From IMG/VR virus record IMGVR_UViG_3300017751_000188, positions 1 to 26,233 of that record: 26,233 nucleotides of DNA. One strand, 5' to 3'. Positions within the stretch are counted from its first letter, which is position 1, and the number at the start of each line of letters is the position of its first letter. Source of the DNA: a virus. The notes beneath the pieces were generated by a model. The model saw only the letters and a list, made by a program, of their open reading frames with translations, did not search any database and was not told where the DNA came from. A program made the translations under genes and the position numbers. Below are positions 1-11,500 of the stretch, piece by piece.

Positions 1-251
1 TATACGTACCTTCCAGCTTTCATTAAATTGGTTTGCGTAGCAGTTAAACCAATTACAACTTTTCCATTAGATGCAGGAGAAGGTATTTCAGTAGAAAAAT
101 CAATTGCAGTAGAAGAACTATATGTTTTTCTTATTTGCCCCGTAGCGGTATATCCATTAAGATTTAATGCATCACCAACGCTATCTGTCACTTCAATTTC
201 AGCGTTAAATGTTGCACCTTGATCTACTGTTAAATTTGAAATAACGGCCAT
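1..251 (-). CDS. Small virion-associated protein, 5' part only
   Basis: The reading frame opens at an ATG (bases 249-251) and runs off the left edge after 83 codons with no stop. The product begins MAVISNLTVDQGATFNAEIE and continues with a beta-rich stretch containing LNGYTATGQIRKTY and, near the edge, IGLTATQTNLMKAGRYV. From memory, this pattern (a DQGATF start, a GYTA.GQIRK strand, then LTA.QT..LKAGRYVY) is a small conserved protein found beside tail-fibre genes in T4-like marine phages. It is probably a beta-sandwich structural or fibre-associated protein, and its exact role is unknown. It lies 9 bases after the S74 fibre stop. A TAGGAT Shine-Dalgarno (258-263) overlaps that stop, and a late-promoter-like TATAAATA lies 20 bases upstream of the ATG, so the gene may be both co-translated and separately transcribed. 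The C-terminus is not in the window. Confidence 0.75.
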   Translation of the reverse strand, partial: MAVISNLTVDQGATFNAEIEVTDSVGDALNLNGYTATGQIRKTYSSSTAIDFSTEIPSPASNGKVVIGLTATQTNLMKAGRYV

Positions 252-257
252 TTGTTT

Positions 258-263
258 ATCCTA
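258..263 (-). promoter_or_regulatory. Shine-Dalgarno of the small left-edge gene
   Basis: TAGGAT read on the minus strand, 6 bases before the ATG at 251. Its TAG is also the stop codon of the S74 fibre gene, so the ribosome site overlaps the end of the upstream gene. This supports the chosen start and suggests translational coupling. Confidence 0.6.
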
Positions 264-581
264 TTTACTAGTATTTATATTCTTAAGCTCTTCAATATCA
301 GCTCTTAGTTGAGCATTTTGCTCTTTTAACTCTTTAATTGCTTCGACTAAAAGAGCAGTTACCTGAGAGTATTCAACTGTCTTATATATTTCATTACCAG
401 CATGAAGAGGCAACGGTTGTTCCTTTACGGCCGAAGGCAATACTGCCTCGAGATCTTGTGCAATTAAACCAGCAGAAGCTGCACCATTTCTTTCCCAGTC
501 AAACGTAACACCATTTAATTGGCTCACTTTGTCTAAAGCATTATCAACGGTTTTGATATTTTCCTTTAACCTTTCATCAGA
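261..581 (-). other. Peptidase S74 auto-cleaving chaperone domain plus C-terminal coiled coil
   Basis: Residues 660-765 of the fibre. The domain opens with SDERLKENIKTVDNALDKV and continues through VTFDWER and AGLIAQDLEAVLP, all hallmark S74 segments. It ends in a leucine/glutamate-rich heptad stretch (LLVEAIKELKEQNAQLRADI). The expected cleavage point is just before S660. The presence of both Ser and Lys suggests it is active. Confidence 0.85.
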
Positions 582-2558
582 AATTGTATTAGAAAAACCA
601 ACTATATCGCCATTGACATGTAAGTCGCCTGACTTTAGCAGTCTCATTTCTTCAGCTTTATTAGTAAAAAACTGAATAGAATCAATGATTGGATTAGCCT
701 CAGGGTTGAGATAATCAATGTCAGTTAAATCAAGTGGAAGTGGGTTAAATGCAATATATTCACTTGTATTTCCAGTCATAACGCGCGCATTATCGCTATT
801 ACGGCGTCTATCATCTTTAAGTCTTATATCAATCTCTTCCTCAATTGTAATACCATACTCACCATTTCCTGTATATGTTGTATCAGTCGCACTTGTATTA
901 ATCCCTATAAGTATTGTGTCTTCATTGCCTTCATGCTGAACAAGCGCAGTGCTTATTTCTATACCTCCACCCGGAACAAAAATCATATCTGTTCCAGAGG
1001 TAGCTTGAAGCGATTCCAGCTCTTCATTTAAATGAAGAGCTACATCGGAATTTACTCCAATAAATTTATCTGAATCTTCATAATATCCAGCTTTACCACT
1101 ATATATGTTAAATGAACCATAATTATCTGCACCATCTTCGACATTTAAAAGAGTACGAACATTTCCAGGTGTGAGCTCAGCAACATCACCTGTATCCCCT
1201 GCAACATTACCTAGTAATCTATCATTTGAAATATTTTCTAATTTAGATAATTGAATGTCAGCATTAGTGCCTATATGAGAATCTATGAGGGTAGTTAATT
1301 CAACGTGGCCATCAGTTAATGAAAAATCACCTGCTTTAAAAGAAGCTATACCTTTAGTATAATCAACAGTCGCCATTTCTTCGCCGAGGGTAACCGTATA
1401 AGCGCTTTCTGCTACAGGATTGAATGTAAATGCACCATTAACATATGACAGCGATCCACCCTCAGCTGGATCACCAGTAGTAAGAGATATCGCGTTACGA
1501 GCTCGCGTGTCGAGGAAATACAAATTAGTACTACCTTCGGCTAAATCATCTGTATTTAGAGTACCTGCAGCATTATTTAGCGCCTTAACTGTATCAGCTT
1601 GGCCCTCAAATAAATCGGCTTTTACTATGGCTGTAGGGGAGGCATCAGGATACGAGTCAATAACGCCTAAGTTAGTTCTCCATCGTGATGGACTATTAGG
1701 GTGATTATCATAATACCCGATGTCTAGTACGACTCCCGTTAACGTTGATCCTTCGACCACTGGTGCCTCATACAATCGCATTATATCAGTTTTAAGTACA
1801 CCATCATCAATATTGTTATTAGTATTATCCGTGACAAATACCGTGGAGTAATCACTTGACGACGTTGACCAAGAAAAATATGCATTATGTTTATCGGGTC
1901 CATTGTCTATATTAAAATTCAATGAACGACTATCATCTACAAACGTCGAATCATCAGCAGTGATATAAGTATGAGGAATAGTTGTATTATTACGTAAACC
2001 AATTTGAGCCTTGTATCCACTCGTGTTACCGGTAGCAAAGGTAACACTACCAGTTTCTACAAAAGAATCTAAAGTATATTCATAATCTTCTCCCGGAAAC
2101 GATCCGACTACGTTAATCCCAAGTGGATAAGGTATATTATTATTATTGAATGTGTAACTCGCGGGACGTTGTGCTGTCTCCAGGGCATGATAGCCTTTAT
2201 AGCCTAGCTTAACGCCGTGGCCTTTACTAAAGCTTGCAATAAAATCTCCATTTCCATCAGCGTTACTCGCGTCTGTTGTTATGTATACCGCATCATTATC
2301 ACCACCAGTTTGTATATATATGGGTGCCGCGGCACCTGCCTCGATAATACCGCCATTAGTATTATCAGTAGTAGTTCCTATTTTAAAATCATACGCACCG
2401 GTACCACGATCTCCAAAATATATTTGACCTTTATTAAGAACACCAAACTGATTGGTGTCGGCCTCAGGTAAATAAATATTAGATTCTGCGTAAACCTCAC
2501 CGCCTACAACAATGCCGTCGATAAATCGCGATCCTGAATTTGAGTTATAGTTAGCCAT
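261..2558 (-). CDS. Tail fibre / adhesin with C-terminal peptidase S74 intramolecular chaperone
   Basis: A 765-residue fibre. Residues 1-300 are beta-rich and unassigned. Residues 338-380 carry the DDLAEGSTNLYFLDTRARNA type motif common in marine phage fibre shafts. Residues 435-480 (LSKLENISNDRLLGNVAG, then VRTLLNVEDGAD) resemble shaft repeats of other long fibres. SDERLKENI at 660-668 starts a peptidase-S74 chaperone domain, and residues about 736-762 form a coiled coil. In this family the chaperone trimerises the fibre and then cuts itself off, using the conserved Ser (S660 here) with the following Lys (K664). Cleavage would leave a mature fibre of about 659 residues. It follows the giant fibre with a 2-base gap, so the two are probably made together. 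Its base composition is richer in G+C than the wedge genes. The host receptor it binds cannot be inferred. Confidence 0.85.
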   Translation of the reverse strand: MANYNSNSGSRFIDGIVVGGEVYAESNIYLPEADTNQFGVLNKGQIYFGDRGTGAYDFKIGTTTDNTNGGIIEAGAAAPIYIQTGGDNDAVYITTDASNADGNGDFIASFSKGHGVKLGYKGYHALETAQRPASYTFNNNNIPYPLGINVVGSFPGEDYEYTLDSFVETGSVTFATGNTSGYKAQIGLRNNTTIPHTYITADDSTFVDDSRSLNFNIDNGPDKHNAYFSWSTSSSDYSTVFVTDNTNNNIDDGVLKTDIMRLYEAPVVEGSTLTGVVLDIGYYDNHPNSPSRWRTNLGVIDSYPDASPTAIVKADLFEGQADTVKALNNAAGTLNTDDLAEGSTNLYFLDTRARNAISLTTGDPAEGGSLSYVNGAFTFNPVAESAYTVTLGEEMATVDYTKGIASFKAGDFSLTDGHVELTTLIDSHIGTNADIQLSKLENISNDRLLGNVAGDTGDVAELTPGNVRTLLNVEDGADNYGSFNIYSGKAGYYEDSDKFIGVNSDVALHLNEELESLQATSGTDMIFVPGGGIEISTALVQHEGNEDTILIGINTSATDTTYTGNGEYGITIEEEIDIRLKDDRRRNSDNARVMTGNTSEYIAFNPLPLDLTDIDYLNPEANPIIDSIQFFTNKAEEMRLLKSGDLHVNGDIVGFSNTISDERLKENIKTVDNALDKVSQLNGVTFDWERNGAASAGLIAQDLEAVLPSAVKEQPLPLHAGNEIYKTVEYSQVTALLVEAIKELKEQNAQLRADIEELKNINTSK
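272..279 (-). promoter_or_regulatory. T4-type late promoter box TATAAATA
   Basis: The minus strand reads TATAAATA exactly, the -10-like consensus of T4 late promoters (gp55/gp33/gp45-dependent in T4). It lies in the last codons of the S74 fibre gene. Transcription starting a few bases downstream would give a leader of roughly 15 bases that still contains the TAGGAT ribosome site of the next gene. In AT-rich DNA an 8-mer like this is expected about three times per strand in a window this size, so position is the main argument. Confidence 0.4.
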
Positions 2559-2560
2559 TA

Positions 2561-5500
2561 TTATATCATTCTCCTAAGTTTAATTGTATATGTTGCCCCG
2601 GCGGGTCTAGTAGTATATGTTGATCTTATTTGTAAAGCTAACTCTCGTTGAACGAACACCCCTGCAAGGGAGGTTCTTTGTGTTCTTAAGCCCCAATTTT
2701 TCTTATCAGCGCCATCGGAAAAAGATTCACTGCCAGCATTATGTAAAAATATTTCATCGCTTTCGTTGGCGGCTGTAGCTCCAGCCCACCATGACATAGT
2801 ACCGCTATAAATTTCATCAAATTGACCACCTGTACCGTTTTCTTGTATATATAGCTGAACCATATATGTACCAGTAGATAAATCATCAGAAGTAATTCCA
2901 GTATACTGCCAATCAGTATTTTCAGCGGGTGTTGGAAGAGTATAAGTATACAACTGATCAATATCAGTACCAGAAGTCATTTGTAAACCAGTATGGCTTA
3001 TTTTATTAAACTCTGAACTACCATCTGCCTGGTTTATTTTAACAGGATTATTTTTACCAGCCCAGCCGGCAGTCGCGCCATTAAGAGCTAGCCAATTCTC
3101 CGGATGCGAAGTAACTTCTAAACCATATTCAGCATTGATGTAAACCTTTTCAGTATTCTGATCGGCAATGCGATCTGCATTATCAGATAAAGCCCATGAC
3201 TCACCCGCATTTATATATATATGGCGATTATTCTGGTTGTTGATACCGGTATCAACAGCATTAATTTCACCAGTAAATAGACTACCGTTCATTGTACCAT
3301 TGCCAATTCGTATATCACCAGTAGTATCAATTGTACCGGTAGTTACTGCAGTTGAATTAACTGTTCCTGAAACATCTAATGGAGTTGTAGGAGTTTCGGT
3401 ACCAATACCAACTTTCTGATCTGAATCAATTACTAGTGCAAAACGTGGCTCAATAAAATCTTGCTTATGAGTACCAAACTTTAACCCCATGCTATAATTG
3501 TCGTCTTCTACCGAATCCTTATATGCTCGGATATAAGGTCCGCCTATATAGCCTGGATTAGAATGCGCGTTGTTACCATCGCTCCAGTTATGCATTGCAC
3601 TAAATTGAATTGCAGGACTTGAACCAAAGGCAGTTGATGGTGTTTGTGTGTTAACCAGGTGTAAAGTAGCTTGAGATCCTATTGGGCTAAACGAATTATT
3701 ATCATGAATAGTTAAAGCTGAACCCAGAGGCCAGTTAGACTGATAACTTAAATCGGCAACATTGCTTGTATTAATAGCAATCTTACCATCTGGATTAATT
3801 GTCATTGCTCTGGTTGCATTAGAGCTAGAACCTACCTCGTCGAATGAACCTGATGTGTCGGTATTAAATACGTCAAAAACGTGCTGACCGGAAAAATGTC
3901 TAATTCTATCGGGCTGGCTAGGCGCACCCAATACGCCGGTATGATCATCGTCGCCTTTAAAGAATAATAATTCTGATTTTTCGGTGCCATCATAGATTCT
4001 TTCACCTATAAATGTATGAGTATAGCCACCATTATCATCATCACCAGTTGTTCCTTTAAATGCTATAAAGTTTTCATTAGCATTTTCAGCAGAGAATTTT
4101 ATTCCACCAATTGTACCGGTATCAGAAGTTAAATCACCTGTAATTGTAACACCGCCACTATTTGTTTCAAGTTTCTTACTTGAGCTCGTTGCGGCTGCTA
4201 TGTTATGGAATATTTGAGTAGGGCCGCCAGAGTTAGTTGATATACCAACTTTATCTACTGAACTGTGTACACCACCAATTTCAACCAGATTACCTGCGCC
4301 TGGGAATGATACAAACCCACTTAAAATACCTTGACTAGTTTGACTACCGCTTACACGATGTTGTATACGTTTGGACGATCCTTGAATAGTATCATCACTA
4401 TTTACTGTTCGAACATCAGTTATATCAAGGTAGCTTAAGTCACCACCAAGAGCACCTCTAGAAACAAATACGGCCTGTTTTAGTTGTGAACCAATGGCAG
4501 AATCTAGTGTATTATATTGAGATAGATCATTTGGTGCAAAAACTGCAGTATGTGCCTGATCATTATCTACACCTGCATCAACTGGGAAGCTTGAAGTTTG
4601 ATCACCTTCTACTCTAAAGTTACCGTGAACATCTAATTTACTTAATGGATTAGTATGGCCAACACCAATATTGCCAGTTTCACCATCAATTGTCATACGA
4701 ACAATCGGACTAGTAGTAATTGTAGGATTATTAAGTGCAATATCAGCCTCATCTCCAATAGTTAAAGCTGAATATGTTGCCGAAAGATTTTTAATATCAA
4801 GATCACCATCAGCCTGAATTGTACCTGGTTTTGCATTAATACCTTTTACTGAAAAACCCATTTGAGGTAAAATGGTTTGATGAGACTGTACAGTATTATT
4901 AGTAGGAACAGCAAAAGCAAGACTAAAGTTTCCATTGTTATCTAAACCAGTTCTTAGATTAACAGATGATTTTGGACCTTCTGAATAATTAAATTGACCG
5001 TTACCAAGATCTGATTTTATAATATATTTAATAAAAGCTTCTACTATATATCTTTCATGCATGTTATTTGAATCATAAACACCAGGATCTATTTGTCCAG
5101 ACATATAGATTGTTCGACCTCTCCAATTTTCATCTTCTAAAAAGCTTATAACTTCAGCGTATGCACCACCATCAGTTTCATCTGCGTTTTTACCTATATC
5201 AGTACTAGGATTATTTGGAGTTGTATATAAACCCACAGTATACATAATTGTATTAGATGCTAATGAAACTATACCAGTATTATCATCAAAGGATATTTTT
5301 TGTGTACTCCTAATCGGATCACTCATTATTTTATCTTGGTATGTGACACCGTCCATTGGATCATAACCAAATGCATAATTCCCTTGGCCAGTTTCACTTT
5401 CTTCATCTATATAGAAAATATTTCTAAAGCCGAGCCACTCAGATGTACTATCTAAAGGAATGGTGGTAAGACTATCTTCATGTGTAATTGTACCACCAGT

Positions 5501-8500
5501 TGCAAACTGTATGGAACCAGATTCACTACCAGTTGATGAATGAGATGATGAATCAAGCAGTAAAGTATTATCTCTTCCTCCTGTTACACTCGTATCGTTT
5601 ACTCCTGTTAATCTTAAAGATCCAGAAACGTTTCTACCTCCTTGATAGAGCCGTACGACTGCATTAGAGTTTGGTGAATCATTATCATGATTAGATTCAA
5701 CTATTATTTTAGCATCTTCATTATCTACATTAGTTTTAATATGAAGATGAGCTTCAGGATAATAGAAAGATTGCCCGTCTACAGCACCAGTTGCGCCAAT
5801 TGCCATCTTACCGTTAAGTTTTAAATCAGATCTTACTGGATTAAATACTAATCGTTGAGCTTCATATAAATCGCTGGTTTCACCAGTACTTGAAACCATT
5901 GTTAAATTATGGTTTTCTGAGACTGAGCTTCCAGTTAAATCAAATTGAGTATTTCTTGCAAGTCTTCCGGTAAATGTATCACCTTGAGCCACAATTGCAC
6001 CGTTAGAAGTTTCACTTCCTCTATATAGTTCCCATTGATCTGTACCTTCATTCCATGCAATTTTAGCTTCAATATTTTGCTCTCTAAGAGTAATATTAGT
6101 AAAACCACCTAAATCAGTATCACCAGTTACTACAGCAGTAAATATTTCGTTATTTGAATAGTCAGTCTCTGAATCTGCACCTGATACAGTTCTTAAAGCA
6201 ACTTGTTCATCTGATGTAATTGCAGCGCTTGCAGCAGATGAAATAATTTGATATCTTTTACCAACTATTAAGTCACCAATGGCTCCAGCAATAGGAGTTG
6301 ATTGGAATCCGCGGTGAGCAACAAAACTAGCAGCTGGGATATATGCTTGACCAGTCGATGCTGGAGTTTCTGTTGTTGCAACTGTCGATAATGCATTTAG
6401 TATAATTTGCTGTGATGATACTGTAGCAGATGTTGTAGAGAATGAGAAAGATCCAGTAGCAGATGAAATAGAACCACCAACATTTAAATCGCCTCCAACA
6501 TTTAAGTTTTCGGCTATACCAGCACCACCAGCTACAAGTAATGCACCGGTAGATGATGAAGTAGATGTGTCAGTGCCACTGACAGTAAGAGTCTCATTAA
6601 TTTCTACATCATCAGTTAATCCTACTGTAACATTATTAAATGTACCTGCACCAGTAGCTTGGAACGTTAAATCTGTTTCTATTTGATTAGCAGTACCTTT
6701 TATATCGATAATATCTTCAGTACCAATAACTACTTGGTTAGAAACCCCACTTGCCTGAAGTTTAAATGTACCAAGTGCGTTTATAATCGCTGAAGTAGTA
6801 ACATTTGTTATTCGACCAAAGCTATCAACAGTAATAACTGGTACTCTAGTATTACTACCGACCGTACCTGAAACACCTGAAATAGTTTCTAATGTGGTAT
6901 TAAAATGTTGATTTACTGGATCCCATGTAACAATTACACCATTTTCTGTATTATCAAGGCCTGATGTACCTCTATCAAATAATCTACCAGCATTATAAAA
7001 ATCAAGGTTTGAAGTTTCATAACCAGCATCAGCTGCACTAGGATTGGTACTAGGCTTAAATCCTTTTACTTTCCATGCAAGATCACTTCGGTTATGTCTT
7101 CTAAAAAATACATTTAAACCGGGAAGAGACGATTGTATAGTATTAGATATAGTTATATCATTTTGATTAATACCTATAACAGTGGTTCCGTCAGGAATAA
7201 TTCCGCCGGAGTTTTCATATACAACCATTCCAATCTCGACCCCTGCAGCTGATGTCAATGATATTACGTCGTCACCAGTAGTTACACCACCTACAGTACC
7301 TACATTAAAGGGAGGATTTGTATCGTCTATCGCTGTCACCTCTTGATCAACCCATAGCAATGAAGGATCAATAGAAGTATTACCAATGGCATCTACAATT
7401 GGACCTGCGTCACGATCGATTTCAATGCCTTGACCATCTTTAACAGTAGAACTAAATACAATTTTCTTAGCAGTTGTTGTGAAATCGGCATTAGCTGCTT
7501 CTGTAATAAGAGTTGCTGCACTTAAATCTAATACAGTATTTTGACCAAATGTAAATGTAGTTTTATTTGCATCTCCAACTGTACCAGCAGAATTAAAGTT
7601 TAAATTACTTACAATAGTTTGTGCATCAGCACCAGATCCGCCTTTAACTTTCTTAAGGAAACCACCATTTGCATTATCTCTTGAAATTACCGTTGCACCT
7701 ACTGTTACATCAGCTTGTCCAGTACCATCGATGATTTCTTTAATTGCTGTAACAAGAGTAGATGATGTTGTACCCATATTAGATGCAGTTGTATCACCGA
7801 TATCTGTTTGTATTTCAGTAATAGCACCAACCAAAGTTGTATTAGTATAACCTGTTGCATCATTAACAGTAGAAACATCGCCAGTATTTGTATCTAACGC
7901 AAGAGTTTTAACTGAAAGATTTTCTGCTTTAAATGTTACGGTTGAGGCATCAGAAATTTCGGAATCAACAGCAGCACTTAAAGTTATTGTTGTAGCAGTA
8001 GTAGATACAATAGTTTGATTTGAAGTTATATTAGCATGAGTTGCTGTCATTCCAGGTACTAATCCAACCGTATCGCCAGAAGCAACAGTAATAGTATTAT
8101 TAGAAGTTGCACCTACAGTTGTAACAGCACGAGTTGTATTAGTACCCATTCTTGCTTCGGTAGGATTAGCAACATCAGCTTGTAATTCTTGAATACCAGT
8201 AACTGCAGTAGTTGCAACATAGCCGCTGGCACCGTAATCATTTGTCGCAATTGTTGTAACATCACCGAGCTCGGCTACATTTTCTTCAATAGCATCCTGG
8301 AAATTAGTTGATGTAAGACCAGTAAATGAACCAGTTGTAGATGTATAAAGATCATCTTCTAACTCGTTAATTGCTCCTGTAATGTCAGTTGCAGTAGTAT
8401 CAAGAGAAGCACCACTCGTACCAACGTCACCAATATCAGTTCTTAATTGTGCAATTGCATTCGTGAGTGTTTCATCTCCGCTATCAATTACATCACCAAT

Positions 8501-11500
8501 ATCAACAGCACCAATTGCAGCAGTAATACTATTAATTGCATCTTTAAAAGTACTACTTGAATAGTTACCATGAAGATCACCGTGGAAAGGTGATTGTGTA
8601 ATTAAGCTTTGTTGCCCTAAATCATCTTGAAGTTCTCTAATTGCATCAACAATATTGGTTGAATTAAAGTCAGTAGAAGCACCGTCAGAATCGTCAAGAG
8701 TATTAACCTTATCTGTAAGATCAGCTGTACCACCTACTAATGCAGTTCTTAATTCAATTAATGCATTAGTTACCACATCATCAGCAAAACCATATCCTGT
8801 AGGTTCAGTAAATGTAATTGTTACACCGGTACCTACAGTATGTGTTGCATTTAAAACAAACGATGTACTACTTAATTTTTCTACTATGGTTGCAGTACCG
8901 GTAATACCAGTTCCAGTAACTTCATAACCAACATCTACAGCTACATCAGCGGCTGATACTAAATTAAGAGTTGTTGTTCCCGTACCAGTTTCTGAACCAT
9001 GTGAGTTTACAGTATAAGTGTCACCAGAATTACTAAGTGTACTTGCATCACCAACATAAGTTTGTAGTTCTCTAATAGCGGCATGTAAATCAGTTGCACT
9101 ATATCCGGCTTTTTCAGCCAAGCTACCAACGCCACCCGCATCGAAAGCCGTAATAAACTCAACATTTCCTGTCATAGCGACAGCTGCTGCAAGAACAGAA
9201 GATGTTAAATCGGTAGTAGAGTTAGTATAGTTACCCGCAGAAATATTTGCACCTGAATCACCTACATCACCAATATCAGTTCTTAGTCTAAGTAGTGCTG
9301 AAGTAAGAGTTTCAGCATCACTTTCTCCTGAATTAATAACAGTACCAATATCAGCATTACCGATTGCAGTAGTAATACTATTGATTGTATCTTTAAATGT
9401 AGATTTATTATATGTAATATCAGCGTGAAAAGGAGATGTGCTTATTGCATCTAATGCGCCTAATGAATCATCAAGGCCTTTAATTTTTGTAACAAGATCT
9501 TCTACTTTAAAAGTAATACTTGCATTATCTGCTAAATCTTGAAGTAACGGTCTAGATATTGTAACATTAGTAGCACTTACTGCAGTAACAAATGAACCTC
9601 CACCTGTCGATTCATCAATAATAGTATCATGTCCTGATAAGAACATACCAACTTTAATGCCTGCATCAATAGGATTTGATGACATCGTAAGAATATTTGT
9701 AGCGCTAGAAGTAAGTCCAGAAGTAGTTAGTGAAACGTCTGGAGTATTTAATACACCAAGTTTAGCATTTGTAACATCACCAATATCACGCTGTAGTTCT
9801 TCATTATGGTCTACAAGATTTACAGCACTATTATTATATGGAGCAAGTGTTACTCCTAAATCAGTTAATACTAGACCAGCATTTGTACCTCTAATTGCTG
9901 TTTCTAATTCGTTAATCGATGCAACAAAGTTAGATTGGTTATTAGTTGCAAGGGAAGATAGTGTTTGAGATCCAGTACCATATAAATCAACTTCATGCTC
10001 AAGTACCGCAGCTACAAGATCATCGGCATCCATTGCTGGATGCCCTGAAGTAGAACCTAAATCTGTTGCAACAAGAGCTGAACTATTACCACGAATAGCA
10101 GTTTCTAGCTCATTGATTGAATCAACAATACTAGCTTGATCATTGGTAAGCAAACTTGTCAAGGTTCTTTTACTAGCACCTTCTGCACCAAATAAATCTG
10201 CTTCATGCTCAAGCAATGCAGATACAACATCATTGGCAGACATTGGAGTAGCGAGATCTGTTGCAACTAAATTGTTACGTGTTCCGCGCAATCCAAGTTC
10301 TAATTCATTAATTGCAACTGTTAAATCTGTTGAATTATTTGTTTGTAGATTTTCTACTGTACCAACATCATCTTGTAATTCAAGTACAGCGTCAACAGCA
10401 CTACCAAAATATACCTTATAATCATCACCTGCAGCTGCAGGTGTATTAAATTCTATCATTTGACCAATAGTAGGATCAGCCGTAATAATATTTGATGTTA
10501 AATTTGCATTTGCTATTAAGTCAGAATTATTAGTAGTAGATATAAGATCTTCGCTTGAATCGAAAGAACCTTCTAAAATACTTTTAAATATTAAAACACC
10601 TGAAATATCGGCAGTATATAATACACCTTTGAAAGTTTCAGAGCCCTGAGTACCTTGATATAATACTTCACCTTCTACAAATGTAGCTGGAATAGACGAT
10701 GCATTAGTACTAACATAATGTCGCTGTGGCGCAATATGAAATCCATTTTGATTCATATTCTGAGGTAATGCAACCCTCGAAGTTGATAACGACTGTGTTC
10801 CACTACCTGCTGCTAAAGTTTCTGCGCTACCATTAAAAGTAAGAGATAAAAAGATCTCGGTGCTTGTATATGATTTTGGTTTAATAACATAAAAAGTAGT
10901 AACGTCACCAGGACTACCGTATATGCCTCCAGTTTCTGGCGTAGTGTAAGTTACTTTTTCGTTATGTTGAATAGTATGATATGTATCATCGGATAATATT
11001 AATGCATTTACTGTTTGTCCAGTGATTACATTACCGGCAAATTGATAATTACGACTTCTATAAACTCGAACATTACCATGATGATATGATTCAACTATAA
11101 TTTCTTTTAAATAAGATGCCGCAATAAAGGCTGTTACTTCATCGGCATCATATAGATTTAGAGTTGGATTAAAACCTTCAGTTCCACCTATGTTACTCAG
11201 AAGGATTTTTTTATTAGAACAAGAAACAACCGTTGCACTAAATAAAGGAGTACTACTAGTGCTATTATTAGCATATTGCGCGATTAAAGTGCCACTTGGA
11301 AATCTAGTAGTAGAACCAGCATTAAGAATAAGATAACCATCAGTATTATCTACTGACCTATCAGCTGAATAGTCAATTTCTAATCCACCTGGAAGATTAC
11401 TAACATCACGAATATATAAACCACCATCACCTAAATCATCTCGTGTAATATATTGATCAGTTAAACGTGATTCAGTATCTAAACTTGCTGCAGTATATGT

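Noticed and set aside
2686-2961. Minus-strand alternative frames inside larger genes (also 16165-16347, 18595-18792, 25069-25257)
   Set aside because: They overlap well-supported genes in another frame and show no domain or start-site evidence.
7094-10357. Frameshift or assembly error as the explanation for the repetitive fibre
   Set aside because: The frame is open over 3013 codons, copies are diverged rather than identical, and repeats are common in phage fibres.
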